NCBI GenBank assembly: GCA_028583415.1
Contig: CM053270.1
Span: 65,027,517 to 65,091,516 of the forward strand
Direction: 5' to 3'
DNA: 64,000 nucleotides
Source: Protea cynaroides
Taxonomy: Eukaryota; Streptophyta; Magnoliopsida; Proteales; Proteaceae
Under the pieces are notes generated by a model. It was not told where the DNA came from. It searched no databases and saw only the letters and a list, made by a program, of their open reading frames with translations. The translations under genes and the position numbers were made by a program. Positions 25,201-37,199 of this stretch are shown here, piece by piece (within the stretch, counting starts at the first letter, position 1; each line of letters opens with the position of its first letter).

Positions 25201-26415
25201 TTCAACTGTTTTGGATGAGTCTAGGTTACTGCCATTATCATTTATATGAACCATAGCCTTCTCAATTCCAGAAATCTTATCCTGAATGTCAGAAATTATC
25301 ACTTTCGACTCATCCATATTGTTCATGTCCAACATATCCTTTGTCCTGTTGATGTCAGATGCAATTCTCTTAACTTTACTTTCCAAAAAAGCAAGCTTCT
25401 CATGAAGCTTACTAGGGTATTTGTTCACAACTCGAACGCCTTTCCCTTCTTGTGCACCCTTCTCTTTTAAATTTTCCAAACCCTTAAAAACACCCAACGC
25501 TTTTTCACTTGAACCAAGATAAGCTGTATCGCAAGATTTTTCAGCATTCCCAAACCCATTTGCAGCTACTTCAACTGACTCTTTTGAATTCTTATCCAAA
25601 TAATTCTTCCCCTTGCTACCATCCATCACTCCCAAGCCATTTGGAATCTGGTGACTTGTAACTTCAGAACTCAAATTCAAATTACAATTACTATATATAC
25701 AACTTCCTAAAGCACTATTCACATCCCTATCATCAGGTGCAATCGAATGTGAGCTTAAATTAACTTTCTCCCTACAAGCATCTAAAATCATACCCCCACG
25801 AGAATTCCTTGCACTCACTTTCGCATTCAAGTCTAAAAAAGTTACCAGCTTTCGAATCTCTTCCACTACCTCAATGCCGCCTGGGTCCTTTCTGTTGTCT
25901 TTGCCTGTATCCACCTTCTTGCAATCTCCCACAACCTTCAGCTCCTTCTCCTTCGAATTTGAATTTAAACTTGGTCTCCTCTGTTGACCACTTCCACTTC
26001 CATTTCCACCCACTGAACCTCTTTGTTGAGTCTTTATTGACCTATTGGACCCCGAAGAACAATCCGTAGAAAGGCGATCCTTACGAAAATCGGAAAGAAA
26101 CCGAGCGAAATCAGAGGGGTTTGAGTTCTTACCTCTAGGAGTTGAAGACGTCGACCATCGAACACGGGACTCTCCCCCCTTGGCTGACCCTGGAGCCTTG
26201 TCGATCTGCGACATCGGCATCGAGCGAATCCTGGGTTTCTGAGAAATGGCGGAAAGCGGTCTGGAGTTTTCTTTGCCGGCAGGCTTTCTGCAGCTGCTTG
26301 CGTTTTCCTTCTCGGATATGGGCGTAAGGGTTTTCTGGGGCTTTAACGCCGTTATCTTTCCACCGGCGCCACCACTTTCTTTTACTCGTCGGATTGTCAT
26401 CGACGACGAAGCCAT
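22263..26415 (-). CDS. WD40-like protein related to KIN14B-interacting protein At4g14310
   Basis: My model has exons 24568-26415 (616 codons, phase 0), 23511-24130 (620 nt) and 22263-22794, giving 999 residues. The split codon at the second junction gives Arg and joins two frames cleanly. The N-terminal half is basic, Ser/Lys/Asn-rich and probably disordered (KITALKPQKTLTPISEKEN near the start). A predicted coiled coil follows (KLHEKLAFLESKVKRIASDI). The C-terminal half holds WD40-type blades (FYAKEVRAFHIEEG, KAVRVYDIRDGEQVMKWDLQ, ISLWDVSSLNRQALLSI). This layout matches my memory of At4g14310, a transducin/WD40-family protein described as binding kinesin KIN14B. The function here is inferred from that. 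The start is the ATG before SSSMTIRRVKES. A CT-repeat (26416-26431 on the plus strand) lies just upstream in the presumed 5' UTR. Confidence 0.85.
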
Positions 26416-26431
26416 CTCTCTCTCTCTCTCT

Positions 26432-28102
26432 GTTTTCCTCTTTCTTTTTCGTGTGTATACAAACCACAAAGTCGCGATCAGAATAAGAAAAGACATGCAC
26501 TATTAGGGCGGAAAAGATATATAAAATTTGAATTTGAATTTTTACACTTATGAATAGGAACCTATGAACGAGGGTTAAAATTCGGCCCAAAATGAAACCA
26601 ATAATCGAACCAATCTGATTCAGTTTGGATCAAATCAAAATCAAACCGTATTGCTTCGTAAATGGATTGTGCTTTTATAATCCCGTGAAAAACCAAAATC
26701 GGATCAAACCAATTGATATATCAAAACCAAACAAGAACAATAGGGCTGAAACGGTGCAATAATGAACCGATAAGAATCCATTAAGCCAATATTTTATTAA
26801 ATAAATGGAACCTAACCAACCCAGTAATGGCTTAATAGAGTCCATTAAGCCCAAAAAAAAAATTTCTCATACTTTGATTAAAATTGTTTTAAAAGGATAC
26901 CCATTAAACCAACTTGTTACTACATATACATATAATAAATTGAGACCGAACCAATGGTGAACCGATAAGAATCCATTAATCTAGCCCGATAAAAGCTTGA
27001 AACCGATTTGGATTGAATCCGAAACCAAACCAAAATAGAAATTTTTTTATTCGACCGTAATTGGACTGGCGTGTATAGGACCAAAGTCAAATTGGTCTAG
27101 ACCAAAATCAGTCTGAATCGACCTGTTAACACCCCTATCAATGTGCATGAATGCATCCTATGGCCTCGTACAAGGTTAAAGTAATTTGACATAATAGTGG
27201 CTACGATCTAAATCTGTTATGTTGGGAAAATCATAGATTTTTTTTTCCCACATGTAAGTGTAAATTAATGAAAACAACGACAATACTAGTGAATAGTGAA
27301 CGTAAATAGTACCTATGAATACTAACTATGAATACTAATTATATAAATAGTGTCTGTAGATCATACATTTGAAAAATATTAGACCAAAGTCGAATCCATC
27401 GCTCAATGAACCAATCAATTTTCGAACTCCTTTTCTAAATTTATAATTTTCTTTCAATTTCTATTTCTTTAAAATACATATTTTGGGATTTAGATTCCAA
27501 AATTTTCAAATCAAATCTGGGTTTTGATTACCAAAACAACCAATAAATTTTCAAAAAAATTAAAAACTTCAGTGATATATAGGGGCACTGCAAAGGGAGA
27601 ACTCAAAAATTGGGCCCATTGCGATTCGGATCGGTCAATTCTGGTGGATCCGATCCTATCCCTGTCTTGATACCTACAAGTGGTTTAATTATGATTGTGA
27701 CATAATGGCACCTAGAAAGAGAGAACTTAAATAATGGAAATGACTAGATCAGCCCTTCTTGTGGCTCAAATTAGAGACACTCGCAGCTTTTCCTTCATGA
27801 TAGGAAGAAAGTGGAAGGACGGCAACCTCCAATAAGGTCCTAAATCCAGGTATCAGATACGTACTGATTATATTCAAAATCGATATGAATCAATGTACAT
27901 ATCCAATGAGAAACTTACTTGTAGCCAATATTATATATAATAATTTTAAAACAGAATAAAATCAAGGATCGGTCAAGTCCAAAACCGATGTGCCGTCACC
28001 GATTACTTGAAGTCTTGAACCATGGACTGGATACCTCTACAGCAAGCAGGACTGCCAAATCTATGGTACTGGGCAGTTCAAAACCATAACTGACAGCAAA
28101 GA
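26432..28102. other. Spacer with diverged non-coding repeats
   Basis: No gene is seen. Between about 26590 and 27130 the sequence is rich in AACCGAACC- and AATCCATT-type words. A segment GAACCGATAAGAATCCATTA occurs near 26764 and again near 26958, indicating an old internal duplication. The stretch nearest 26430-26600 should hold the promoter of the WD40-like gene. Confidence 0.4.
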
Positions 28103-28269
28103 ATAAAAAAGATCATCTTAGTACACAAGGCTCTTGCTGTTGTAGGGTCTGGAGAGGGATAAAGTATACGCATCCTGGCCCCCGCAATGCAGAGAAATTA
28201 TTTCCTTTTTTCGAACCCATGACTATCAGGTTGTAAGGTTGTAATATGACAATCTTATCATCACACACT
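28103..28269 (+). mobile_element. Au-type SINE with 12-bp target duplication
   Basis: The sequence aligns by eye with the SINE at 14483-14646: CACAAGGCTCTTGCTGTTGT, GGTCTGGAGAGGGATAAAGT, a B-box-like TTCGAACCCATGACTATCAG and the same ACAATCTTATCATCA tail. The direct repeat TGACAGCAAAGA flanks it at 28091-28102 and 28270-28281. It lies just downstream of the ankyrin gene, in the same genomic orientation as the other copy. Confidence 0.85.
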
Positions 28270-28503
28270 TGACAGCAAAGAGTCAGATCCCAATATGTAA
28301 ATAGCTAATCATTGACTTAGATACACAGATAAGTTCCAGAAAAATGAGAACAAAATCAAATTAATATAGAGGGAAAAAAAGAGAGGAAATTCTCCACCAA
28401 TTCTCGAAGAAAGAACTGAATGAGCCTCCATGAATGTCCTTGATCTTCTCCTCTTGCAAGGATTGATTGGTGGTGGGCAAGGTATAAAAAGCAGTATCTT
28501 TTG

Positions 28504-31500
28504 TTATTGTTCTTCCAAATCATGAGTCACTTGATGCCCCATATCTGTGCTTTTGGCTGCTGACTGCTTCTTACCCTTCTTGCTCTTTGCTCTCTTGGCC
28601 TTCATCCGCCGCTTCTTCTCGTTGGCATCAACCCAGGAATAGTCAGATGGAATGTGAAAAGGGTCAATCTCATCCTTAAAGCTTCGACCTTCACTGTCAC
28701 TTGATTGCCCGCCTCGGCTCCCTCTCATCCATGAAATCCATGATGTTGATCCCTCTGATTCCTTGGCTTTGGAATCTTGAAAATGTGCTGGACTTGAGAG
28801 AGGAGTCGAGAACTCCTCTATTGGCTGAAGCTCTTCAAATTTTGTAAAAGTTACAAGGACCCGAATGGTCGGAACAATAGGGATAGCAACCTGTAAGACA
28901 AACATGGATAAGACTCATCATTTACATCCAAGGTATTTATTGGAAGTTTCATAAATGAAGCCAAGGTAAAGAACTGATCTAACTGTAATATTTCAGTGAC
29001 GGATGACCAATACAATAAAAAAAGCTTGAGTGCAATCTGGCCCTACATGGTATCAATCCAAGAATTCGATACAAACTAATAGTTAAGCTTGCATCCAAAC
29101 AATCCTTGTAATGAAAAAAAGTTCCTCAACAACTTTTGTCTTCATCCTCCATGTAAATCACAAGAATTTGTCCCGCATAAAAATCTAGTTAGGTTTTTCC
29201 CCTTGCTTTCTTTCTTCATATATTAAGCTCAACCAAACTCACCCTTCACAAATGTCAGTTTGCCAAGATCATTCTCTGCTAAAGCAATATCAGAGTTTTA
29301 TCCTTTGCGTTGCTTATTCATTGATCCAGATAAGACCTTGAACACAGTTCTTGATAATCTATTATGACAATACTTAAAGCACATACATTTTGGTTTGATA
29401 TAATCAAGAGAAGGTTTCGAATTCCTCAAACAAACAAAATAGCAGGGAAGTTGTGATATCAATAACAACTAAGAAAGAACAAGGAATGTCGAGCGGAGGA
29501 AAGAAATGAATGCAGTTCTTTATAACACTGATTGATAGGAGTTAGATTCCAACCCAAAAGTCTAGACTAGTAAGTGGAGAGACTAGCAGGTCATGAAGAC
29601 ACCAACATCCCGTACCTAATTGATGTAGGATATCAACACTCTCCACATGTGTAGGTGGATCAAGACAACGCCCAGTAGCCTACACATGAAAAGATGCACA
29701 AGACAGGAGCAAAACCCATGGCAGGATTGAAACTTGCTCTGATACCATGTCAGATGTCAACCCAAAAGGCTAGTTTGGTAGGCAGAGAGACCAACAGTCA
29801 TCTGAAGCCACCAAAGTCCCAGACCTAACTGATGCAGGATACCAACAATAGATAGAAGCTTGCTCCAACTGGCCCACAGTTTATCCCACAAGCTGAGGTC
29901 TTAGATATGTCTCAGAAGATGGGACCCCTGGGGGCCAATGAAAGAAACTGAGACTCCGAGAGGATCTACAAACTCAGATCACTGCTGGAAGATAAGAGTG
30001 GACAATGACAAGACGGAGGATGGATGAAAGGGTACCTAAGAAATCATGTCATGTCATGGAAACTGAAAAGAGGGCGAAGAGAAAGAAGGGTAAACACATG
30101 GCTTTCCAAAACTACTTAGAGTTCTCCTTATAAATGTTCTCCTCTATATTAAAGTTTAAACACATGCTCTGTTTGGAAAACTATAAATTTTATTTTACCC
30201 ATTTTCCTACAGGGCTTTCATGCAATTATACCATTGAAAAGAAAATGAAAATTAGATACTGTCTTTCATTAGAAACTGTCTTTGTTTCCATCCTTATGGA
30301 GGTTATGTATCTTTGTATTCTGAACCCTGGTTCCCTCTTTTCCTTTTCTTCTAATGAATTTCTTTAAACTATACATCCCCCTTCCACACAGACAAACACA
30401 CAGAAGTGAAGAGAAGAGAAAGAGTATGTCTTGCATCCATAAGAAAAGCTGTTCGATTTTTGGATCAATCACATAAGTTTTAATTAAAATAGAGGATAAA
30501 GAAAAGTAAAACACAAAAAGAAGTATCATCTCGATCAGTACTAGAAAGGGAAATGAAATGGCCAATTAGCTTCCATGGAGAGTATGAATAGTGATGTCTC
30601 TCCATATTTGTGGTTGAAAGCTAGTTTTGCCCTCTTTTCCAGTGGCCACTTGGTAATCTAGCTAGTTTTGCCCTCTTTTCCAGTGGCCCCACCCCCCCCC
30701 CAACACACACACACACACAAAAAAAGGATGATGAAGAAAGAAAGGAATCACAACTATTCAATCTTAGCCCCAGTAAGCACTTCCTTGAAAACAAAGACAC
30801 CTCCCCGTGCTAGTTCACCTTCAAGCGTTTGTGATTGTTGCTAAAAATGTACCCAGAACATGCATAAGGTAAGGACATGTTAAAAATTATACTTTTCATT
30901 TGATGTGTAGGCCGCTGGTATTGCTGATAGATAAAGAATAAAAGTACTCTTGTATGTATGTACATATAAAAAGGAGCAAGAAAATAATATGGAGAAATAA
31001 ACCTAAAGTTAGATGGCACCTAAACGAACAGCAGTAAGAAATGAAAGAGAAATTTAAGCATGGTACAATACTTTCAAGGAAAAACACATTTTTAGGAAGA
31101 AGTAAACTCGGTGAAAACATAGAAGCATGGTGCTATACTTTTTCCTTTCAAGAAAGAAGATCCAAATGCTTAGCCAAAAGGGTAAAAACATGCAAGCCAG
31201 ACGTATCCTATGCTTTCCGTCCATTCACTGCTTTAAGTACAAGTCACAAACAGAAATCAAAACAGAAATGCTGAAACTAAAAGAAGGGGTATTTATCTAC
31301 AAGGAGAAAAAAAAAACACAAAATAATCCATTAAGTGAAACTAAAGGAAGGGGCACTTATCTATAGGGAGAATAAAAGCACAATAGAATCAATTAAGTCA
31401 TTTGGTGATGATTTTTTATGAGGGAAAAAAACAAGCTTATTGGTAAACAGAAAAGAGAAAATGATACTAAATGCTTCTATAGCAAGCCATGCTTGAGTAC

Positions 31501-33547
31501 TGAAACTGAGGAATATAAAAAATGTCTCTGGAACTTGCAGATCAACTTAGAACAATAGAACCCATATCAGAAATATTAATCATGTGTTTCTGTCAGATAT
31601 CTAGGTGTGGAAAAGATGCAAAGGAAATTCCTTGTGAAAGAATAACTAGATCCAGGTGTGTGGAGAAGGAAAGGAGACAAAGAGGTAAAACGCTGAATAT
31701 GGTTTCAGATCTAAGCATATGAATAAGAGAAACAACAATCAACAGTCAGTTGCCTGACATGCTCAGGATAACATGATAAACAGGAACTTCTTAACCCCAT
31801 TCCTTTCTGGGTCCATCCATGATAAGTGCAGCTTTTAGAAGCACAGATCAGCAGTAAGGAGAAGAGACATGACACTAGTTTAGAAATTAGGGAATATAAT
31901 TATAAAAATAAAATAAAAGATGTGAGAGAGGACATCTTGAAATTCTTGGATTACCTGGACAGGAAATGTGCCGGGAGGTAGCTTAGTGGTCAAAAGCTCC
32001 CTGAGTCTCCTAACAGCTTTAACCTTGTTTGCTAAGATGTCAAGCAGAGGCAAGAGCTCCTCTGTTTCCAAAGGGAAGCCAGGTGTCAACCACAAAACAG
32101 GTCGCAACCCCTTTTTGTACTCATTCTCTTGTTTGGGTTCACTTGTGGCAGCACTCTTCTTTTTTTTCTTATTACTTTTCTCTTTTCCCTTCTTAACATC
32201 CCCTAGATCCTCCCTGGGAAATTCAGGTGACTTTTGACAATCAACAGGTTTCTGGTTGCAACTTTCTGGGGCCAACTTTGAGAACTTCTTGAGAATCTTT
32301 GAATCATCGGGGTCATCACTTCCATTCTTTAACCCTTTCTTGCTCCAGCCAAACCAACTCTTCTTTTCTTTGGCTACACCATTGGATTCACAACTTTCAG
32401 AGCAGCCTCCCTTACCATTTTCTTGGGAATCAAAAGCCCCATGTTCCTCATCCTCGCCAAATCCTTCAGAATTTCCTGTCAAGAGAGCTGAATCTAATTG
32501 CATCCTTTCCTCAGCTGTCAAAAGACCATCATACTCATCATGTTCCCCACCATTTACAATTCTCTCATCTTCCTCTGCAGCAAATAATTCCTCATCTGTC
32601 ATTGCACCAGGAACCCGCCTGGACTTGACACTCACCAACACATGAAGCATATCATAAACCTTAGCCTTCCAATTTCCTACCATCTCCGTCCTCTCCTGTC
32701 GCCTCCAGTTCAAATGGGGAACAAGCTCCGCCTGAGTAACATCGATCCCAGGCCTATACATGTTTGTCTGGGACATCAAGGCTACCTCATGGGCAACTTC
32801 AGCCTCTGTGGGCTGAGCCCCAGCTCCCTCCAAAGCATTTGTTATTTCTCTCTCTTTGTGTGCAAGGACAATCAGAGAACCAGGGGGCAAAAATATATTA
32901 CTATCATCTGAAGAGTAGCCCTCTCCCAGGAAGAGGAATGTTTGATCAGAACGTTGGATGCGGAACCCATCAAAACCAGCAAGAGTCATGTCAGCACGAA
33001 GATTTGAACCGCGCTTCCAAATGCGGTAGGTGTCTGATGGGGCAATGCGACCAATAAAGGGGATGACTGAGCTCTCAAAATGGAATGTTATCTCCATGTA
33101 GAAATCACGAATTCGAGCAGTAGAGGAGACAATGCGAGGGAGGCGGCGACACCATTTGTCCCAGGCAAGTGGCTGGTAGTGCCGGGCAATGATCATTGCA
33201 ATGGAGTCTTCCCGGATGCAAACGGCTTCTTGGAGAGCACTCCAGCCATTCTCATTCTGCAGGCTCCAATCAGCACCAGCAGCCATCAAGATCTCAGCAG
33301 AAATGGGATCACGTAACCTAACAGCAAGATGGAGCGGGGTCTCACGGCCAGGGACATCACGGCGGTCAATTGCAGCAGAGACAATATCAGCCTGGAGCTC
33401 AGCAGCAAGGGATTCAGCTTCAGTGCTAACTTCACCTGCCTTGGGGAGAGCGGGGAGAGTGGAGACAATGAGTTTGAGGGAATCATAGTCATGACGAGCA
33501 ACGGCCAGATGAACAGGACTGTGAGCATATTTGGACAAATCCTCCAT
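28504..33547 (-). CDS. Ankyrin repeat / GPCR-chaperone domain protein (ANKRD13-like)
   Basis: My model has exons 31955-33547 (531 codons) and 28504-28890 (129 codons with stop) separated by a 3,064-bp phase-0 GT-AG intron, giving 659 residues. Residues 1-120 hold two to three ankyrin repeats (SPVHLAVARHDYDSLKLIV; TPLHLAVRLRDPISAEILMA followed by GADWSLQNENGWSALQEAV). The remainder matches the GPCR-chaperone (ANKRD13C-like) domain. Its conserved end (LRPVLWLTPGFPLETEELLP and LPPGTFPVQ) continues into VAIPIVPTIRVLVTFTKFEE across the intron. An acidic then lysine-rich insertion (about 340-480) is low-complexity. The C-terminus is very basic. Animal relatives act as ER chaperones or endocytic ubiquitin receptors; the plant role is not established as far as I know. 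The nearest Arabidopsis relatives I recall include At1g04780. Confidence 0.9.
29540..29850. repeat. Repeat pair inside the ankyrin gene intron
   Basis: Two related ~90-bp blocks (near 29540-29640 and 29755-29850) share CCAACCCAAAAG, a TAGGCAG/AAGTGGAGAGAC motif and a TGATG(T/C)AGGATA(T/C)CAAC ending. Between them lies TTGCTCTGATACCATG, the complement of a plant tRNA-iMet-type primer-binding motif. This suggests the remnant of a retroelement end in minus orientation, but LTR limits cannot be set. Confidence 0.45.
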
Positions 33548-36500
33548 TATCTATTCTCTCTTCGTCTTCTAATTAGATATGGTCTTCATTTCTGGTGGAA
33601 TCAAAGCTCAAAAGCTTATGCAACTCGGTATAAATCCAGAAACTAGAAACAATCCCGAATTCCCAATAATCCAACAGAGAAAAAATTGATACTTCTCAGT
33701 TAAGCCTAGGCTTTTACCAAATCAAACAGTTCCAATGGAACCGAAATAGAGCACCTAACTCCACTGATACCGTCTCAAAAGTAGAAAAAAGAATAATCCA
33801 ATACCCGCAACCAATTCACCGTTTTTATATTTTACGTTACCTTCTTCTCCATTGTACTCAAAGTAGGAATTACAGTCGTAAGGAAAACCTGGTGTTGAAT
33901 AGATCAGAAGCTCTCGAGTCTTAACACCATAAATACGCTAAAATTCACCGGGGACGCCTGAACTGAATCTTCTCAGCATACACTTCACTCTTATCAGTGT
34001 TCTGATGGATTTTACAGTCTCCAAATCCGTAAAACGGTGTACCGTACAATCCCAGATCATCTTCAACTCAAAGACACCCCAGAGAACACGACCAACCTGC
34101 CTCAAAATTTGGATTCGTAAGTCCATACAGCATCACCAGATTCTCAAACAAATTTTGGAACCTCACGAACTGTGAAAATACCCTTAAAAAAAGATTGAAT
34201 TTTTTATAACTGAAGAATACCTGGAGAGCTGAAATCTAAAATCTGACCCCGATCGATGAGCATCACAAAAGCTCTGCTTTTTCCTTCTTCCCTCCTCTGG
34301 AATGAACTTTCAAAAGGGTAGCTCACCTGCCTAGGCGAGCTTCAGGATCCCCTCCCAATCTTCGATCGGATTACACCATTAATGCTGACAGAGAGGAAAT
34401 GAATTAAAGAAATGACCGCATCCACACACAAAAAAAACCTCTTTACTCTACAGCTTCTCACTTTCTCTCTACATTTTATTTTATTTTTCTGACTTTTTCT
34501 ATTTCTATCGTTGCCACCCATCATGTATGAAGCAGAATATTGAATAGTAAAAAACGGATTGCGATTCTATGTAAGTGAGGTCATCCCTTAGGGAGATGTA
34601 ACGAGAATCTCAATCATTCAAAGCGGATCTATTTTAAATGAATAAGATATTCATTGCCGAGATGGTTTTACTATAGACAAATTTTTTCTTTAAAAAACGT
34701 CATATAAATAAATTTAATATTATTGAGACGAGAATATTGAAATGTATACATGGCAAAACTAAGACAGATAAGATAAATAATGATTATATTAAAATTGATT
34801 TGAGAATAACATTTATACATGATAAATTATAAAAAAATTGTTTAAAATAGTATGATCATATTCAATGGAAATTGTTAAATATTTTAATACAAAAAAATGA
34901 TTCGATTCAGAATTTTTGAGATTAAAAGATGTAAAAAAATTAAAACGATAATTCTAAGAAAAGTGTTGAGGAAAGACATACAGGTTAGACTTTATTTTCA
35001 ATTACAAAATCGAAGAGAATTAATTAATAACCAACTCCTTTTAAGTGGGATAAAATTTTATTTATTATTATTGAATCTTAGAAGAAGGTGAAAAAGAATA
35101 AAATAGTACCCCTCGTTTCAGGTGAAATGGGCCATGTGCCTCAGCTTCTCAATGCAAATGGACCCTGAGACACTGAAAACCAAGTAAATTTTAAACAGCG
35201 AGATAAAGTGGGCCCATCAAACTGTTAATCAAGACCGTTCATTTGGATTAAGATAATCCTAGCTCGTTAGTACATTTCAAGATACCATACAATCAGAAAA
35301 CAGTGGATCAGAATTAATTAAACAAACAAACAGGACTTTAAAGTCAACTAGGATATTTATAATGTGGGATTTGAGCCCCTGATTGACCACAGAGAATCCC
35401 AATCTCCTGAGTCTCTGACCTCAAGATAAATGCGTATCTCTCGCAAGATCTAATGATCTAGTATTAAATGAGATTTACCCGGCAACCGAATCCATGGCTC
35501 TCCGTATTAAATTTATTTATTATTTGGGATATTTATAATTTTGTGTTTTCGGGTATGGATGTGAGGTAAACCCGAATCTTAACCGGTCTGAATAGGAGCT
35601 TATCTGTCATGAGTGAATGTGATTTCATGATGGCGATTGTGGGGGGTGGGGGCAACGACAATGATGGTGCCTTCTGCAAACTGAGATGGCAGATGTGGGA
35701 CCACCCAGCTGTGATCTGACCTGACTGATTTATCTGAGATATCATGGATTGGACTGAAAAAAAAATCGTCTTCCGTCTGAGATTTAGTAAGAGAATCGGC
35801 AGGTCGGATGGATGACCGATACTTGATTTTTGGGTGAATTTTGGGTGAATATGAACTCTCTATCCGAGTTTGTCAGCTGAGTCGATTGGGATGTTAGCTC
35901 GGATGGAGGGTTTGGATTTATCCAAAAATCAGATATCGATCATTCATCTGGGCCACCGACTCTCCTACTGAATCTCAAGCAGGAGAAGATGTGAATCCAT
36001 TGGATTATGGATTGGATCCAATTTCAATACTTGAGTATGGAGAGATCCAGTCCATTCCTCTTAAACTGCAGAAGAAATGAGTTGGAGGAGCTTGTTTTAG
36101 CCACATGGCACATGATTATAGGATTCACGCTCCTGGCATGGAAAGAGGATCTGATTGATGTAGGACATATGCTCATCTTTGCCATGATGGGTATATTGGA
36201 ATCTCTGAGTTCGGAACATCGGTATATATATGTATTTTTCATGGGATCTCGTCATTGTTAATGTGGTGTGGTGTGGTGTGGTTTGGATGCCACTGGATAC
36301 GAATAGAGAAGGATACAAGCACATGCAGGTGAATTGATCTCGAAAACTCTTACCCAGGACGAGAAATGGTTTCATACATAGGGGATTTCACATGATCTAG
36401 GAGGAGTGTGCATCATGAATGTCGAAATGGATGCGTATCATGTTATGTAATTTTGCAATGACATGTTTGAACCCTTCTATATCTTTCTTTCTTCACTTAA

Positions 36501-37032
36501 GAGAGTAGTTTTGGAATTTTACTTTACAAGGAACCCAAAGCCGACAATGTTGGAAAAAGATCCTCTCTTGTCATGTCCAGTCTATCCAATCCAATCGTGA
36601 TCCAGCGACTGGAATTCAACCAACGCACATACCAATGTATTGATTCTAGTGACAAGATGGTCCAAACCCAGCCTACAATTTGCTGGCAGAAACCATTCAT
36701 ATTTGCATGTTTCATCAACTCTATAGCAATCCACACACAAAATGAGATAAAATGAATTGAAAATAGAATTAAATTTCAGTCGTCACCACCACCTCCTTTC
36801 AACAATCTTCATTACCTCATGTTAAATTTTCATATCAAAAGTTCGAACTATTAAGTAGATGGATTCTTTATAAATGAGAACCCAAGTTCCAATCTCATTA
36901 GCAATGTGGGGCTATTTCTAATATAATATCCATAACTTGTAATCTCTCTCATTTACATGGTTTTCAGTTGTTCCAATTCTTCTGAATCCATAATGGTCTT
37001 GGTTTTGGGCTTTTGATTTCTGGATTTTAGCA
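33548..37032. other. Spacer upstream of the ankyrin gene
   Basis: The first ~800 bases probably hold the 5' UTR and promoter of the ankyrin gene on the minus strand. A non-coding first exon near 34200-34350 is possible but not provable. From 34560 to 37030 the DNA is AT-rich with no recognisable gene. A (GTGTG)n-like run lies near 36262-36285. Confidence 0.35.
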
Positions 37033-37041
37033 CCTTGGAAT

Positions 37042-37190
37042 GGATAGAAATCCTCTCCTGCAGTAGGACGGCATGCCAAGGGTTGGATTTTATCCAGCGC
37101 ACATACTTTTGTATTGGTATGCGCATCAATTAAACCCCAGCCCTTGGATCTTGGCTAGAATCGTCCTGCCGTAGGAGACGATTTGGATCC
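37042..37190. mobile_element. Mutator-like MITE, 149 bp, with 9-bp target duplication
   Basis: The terminal inverted repeats are GGATAGAAATCCTCTCCTGC at the left and, as reverse complement of the right, GGATCCAAATCGTCTCCTAC, about 30 bp in all. An exact 9-bp direct repeat CCTTGGAAT flanks it (37033-37041 and 37191-37199). A 9-bp duplication with long TIRs is the hallmark of Mutator-like elements. Its body resembles the 150-bp element at 59970-60119. Confidence 0.88.
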
Positions 37191-37199
37191 CCTTGGAAT

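Noticed and set aside
26135..26590. 151-codon minus-strand frame overlapping the start of the WD40-like gene
   Set aside because: It is an out-of-frame shadow of exon 1. The frame from 26415 continues for 616 codons and joins cleanly to the next exons.
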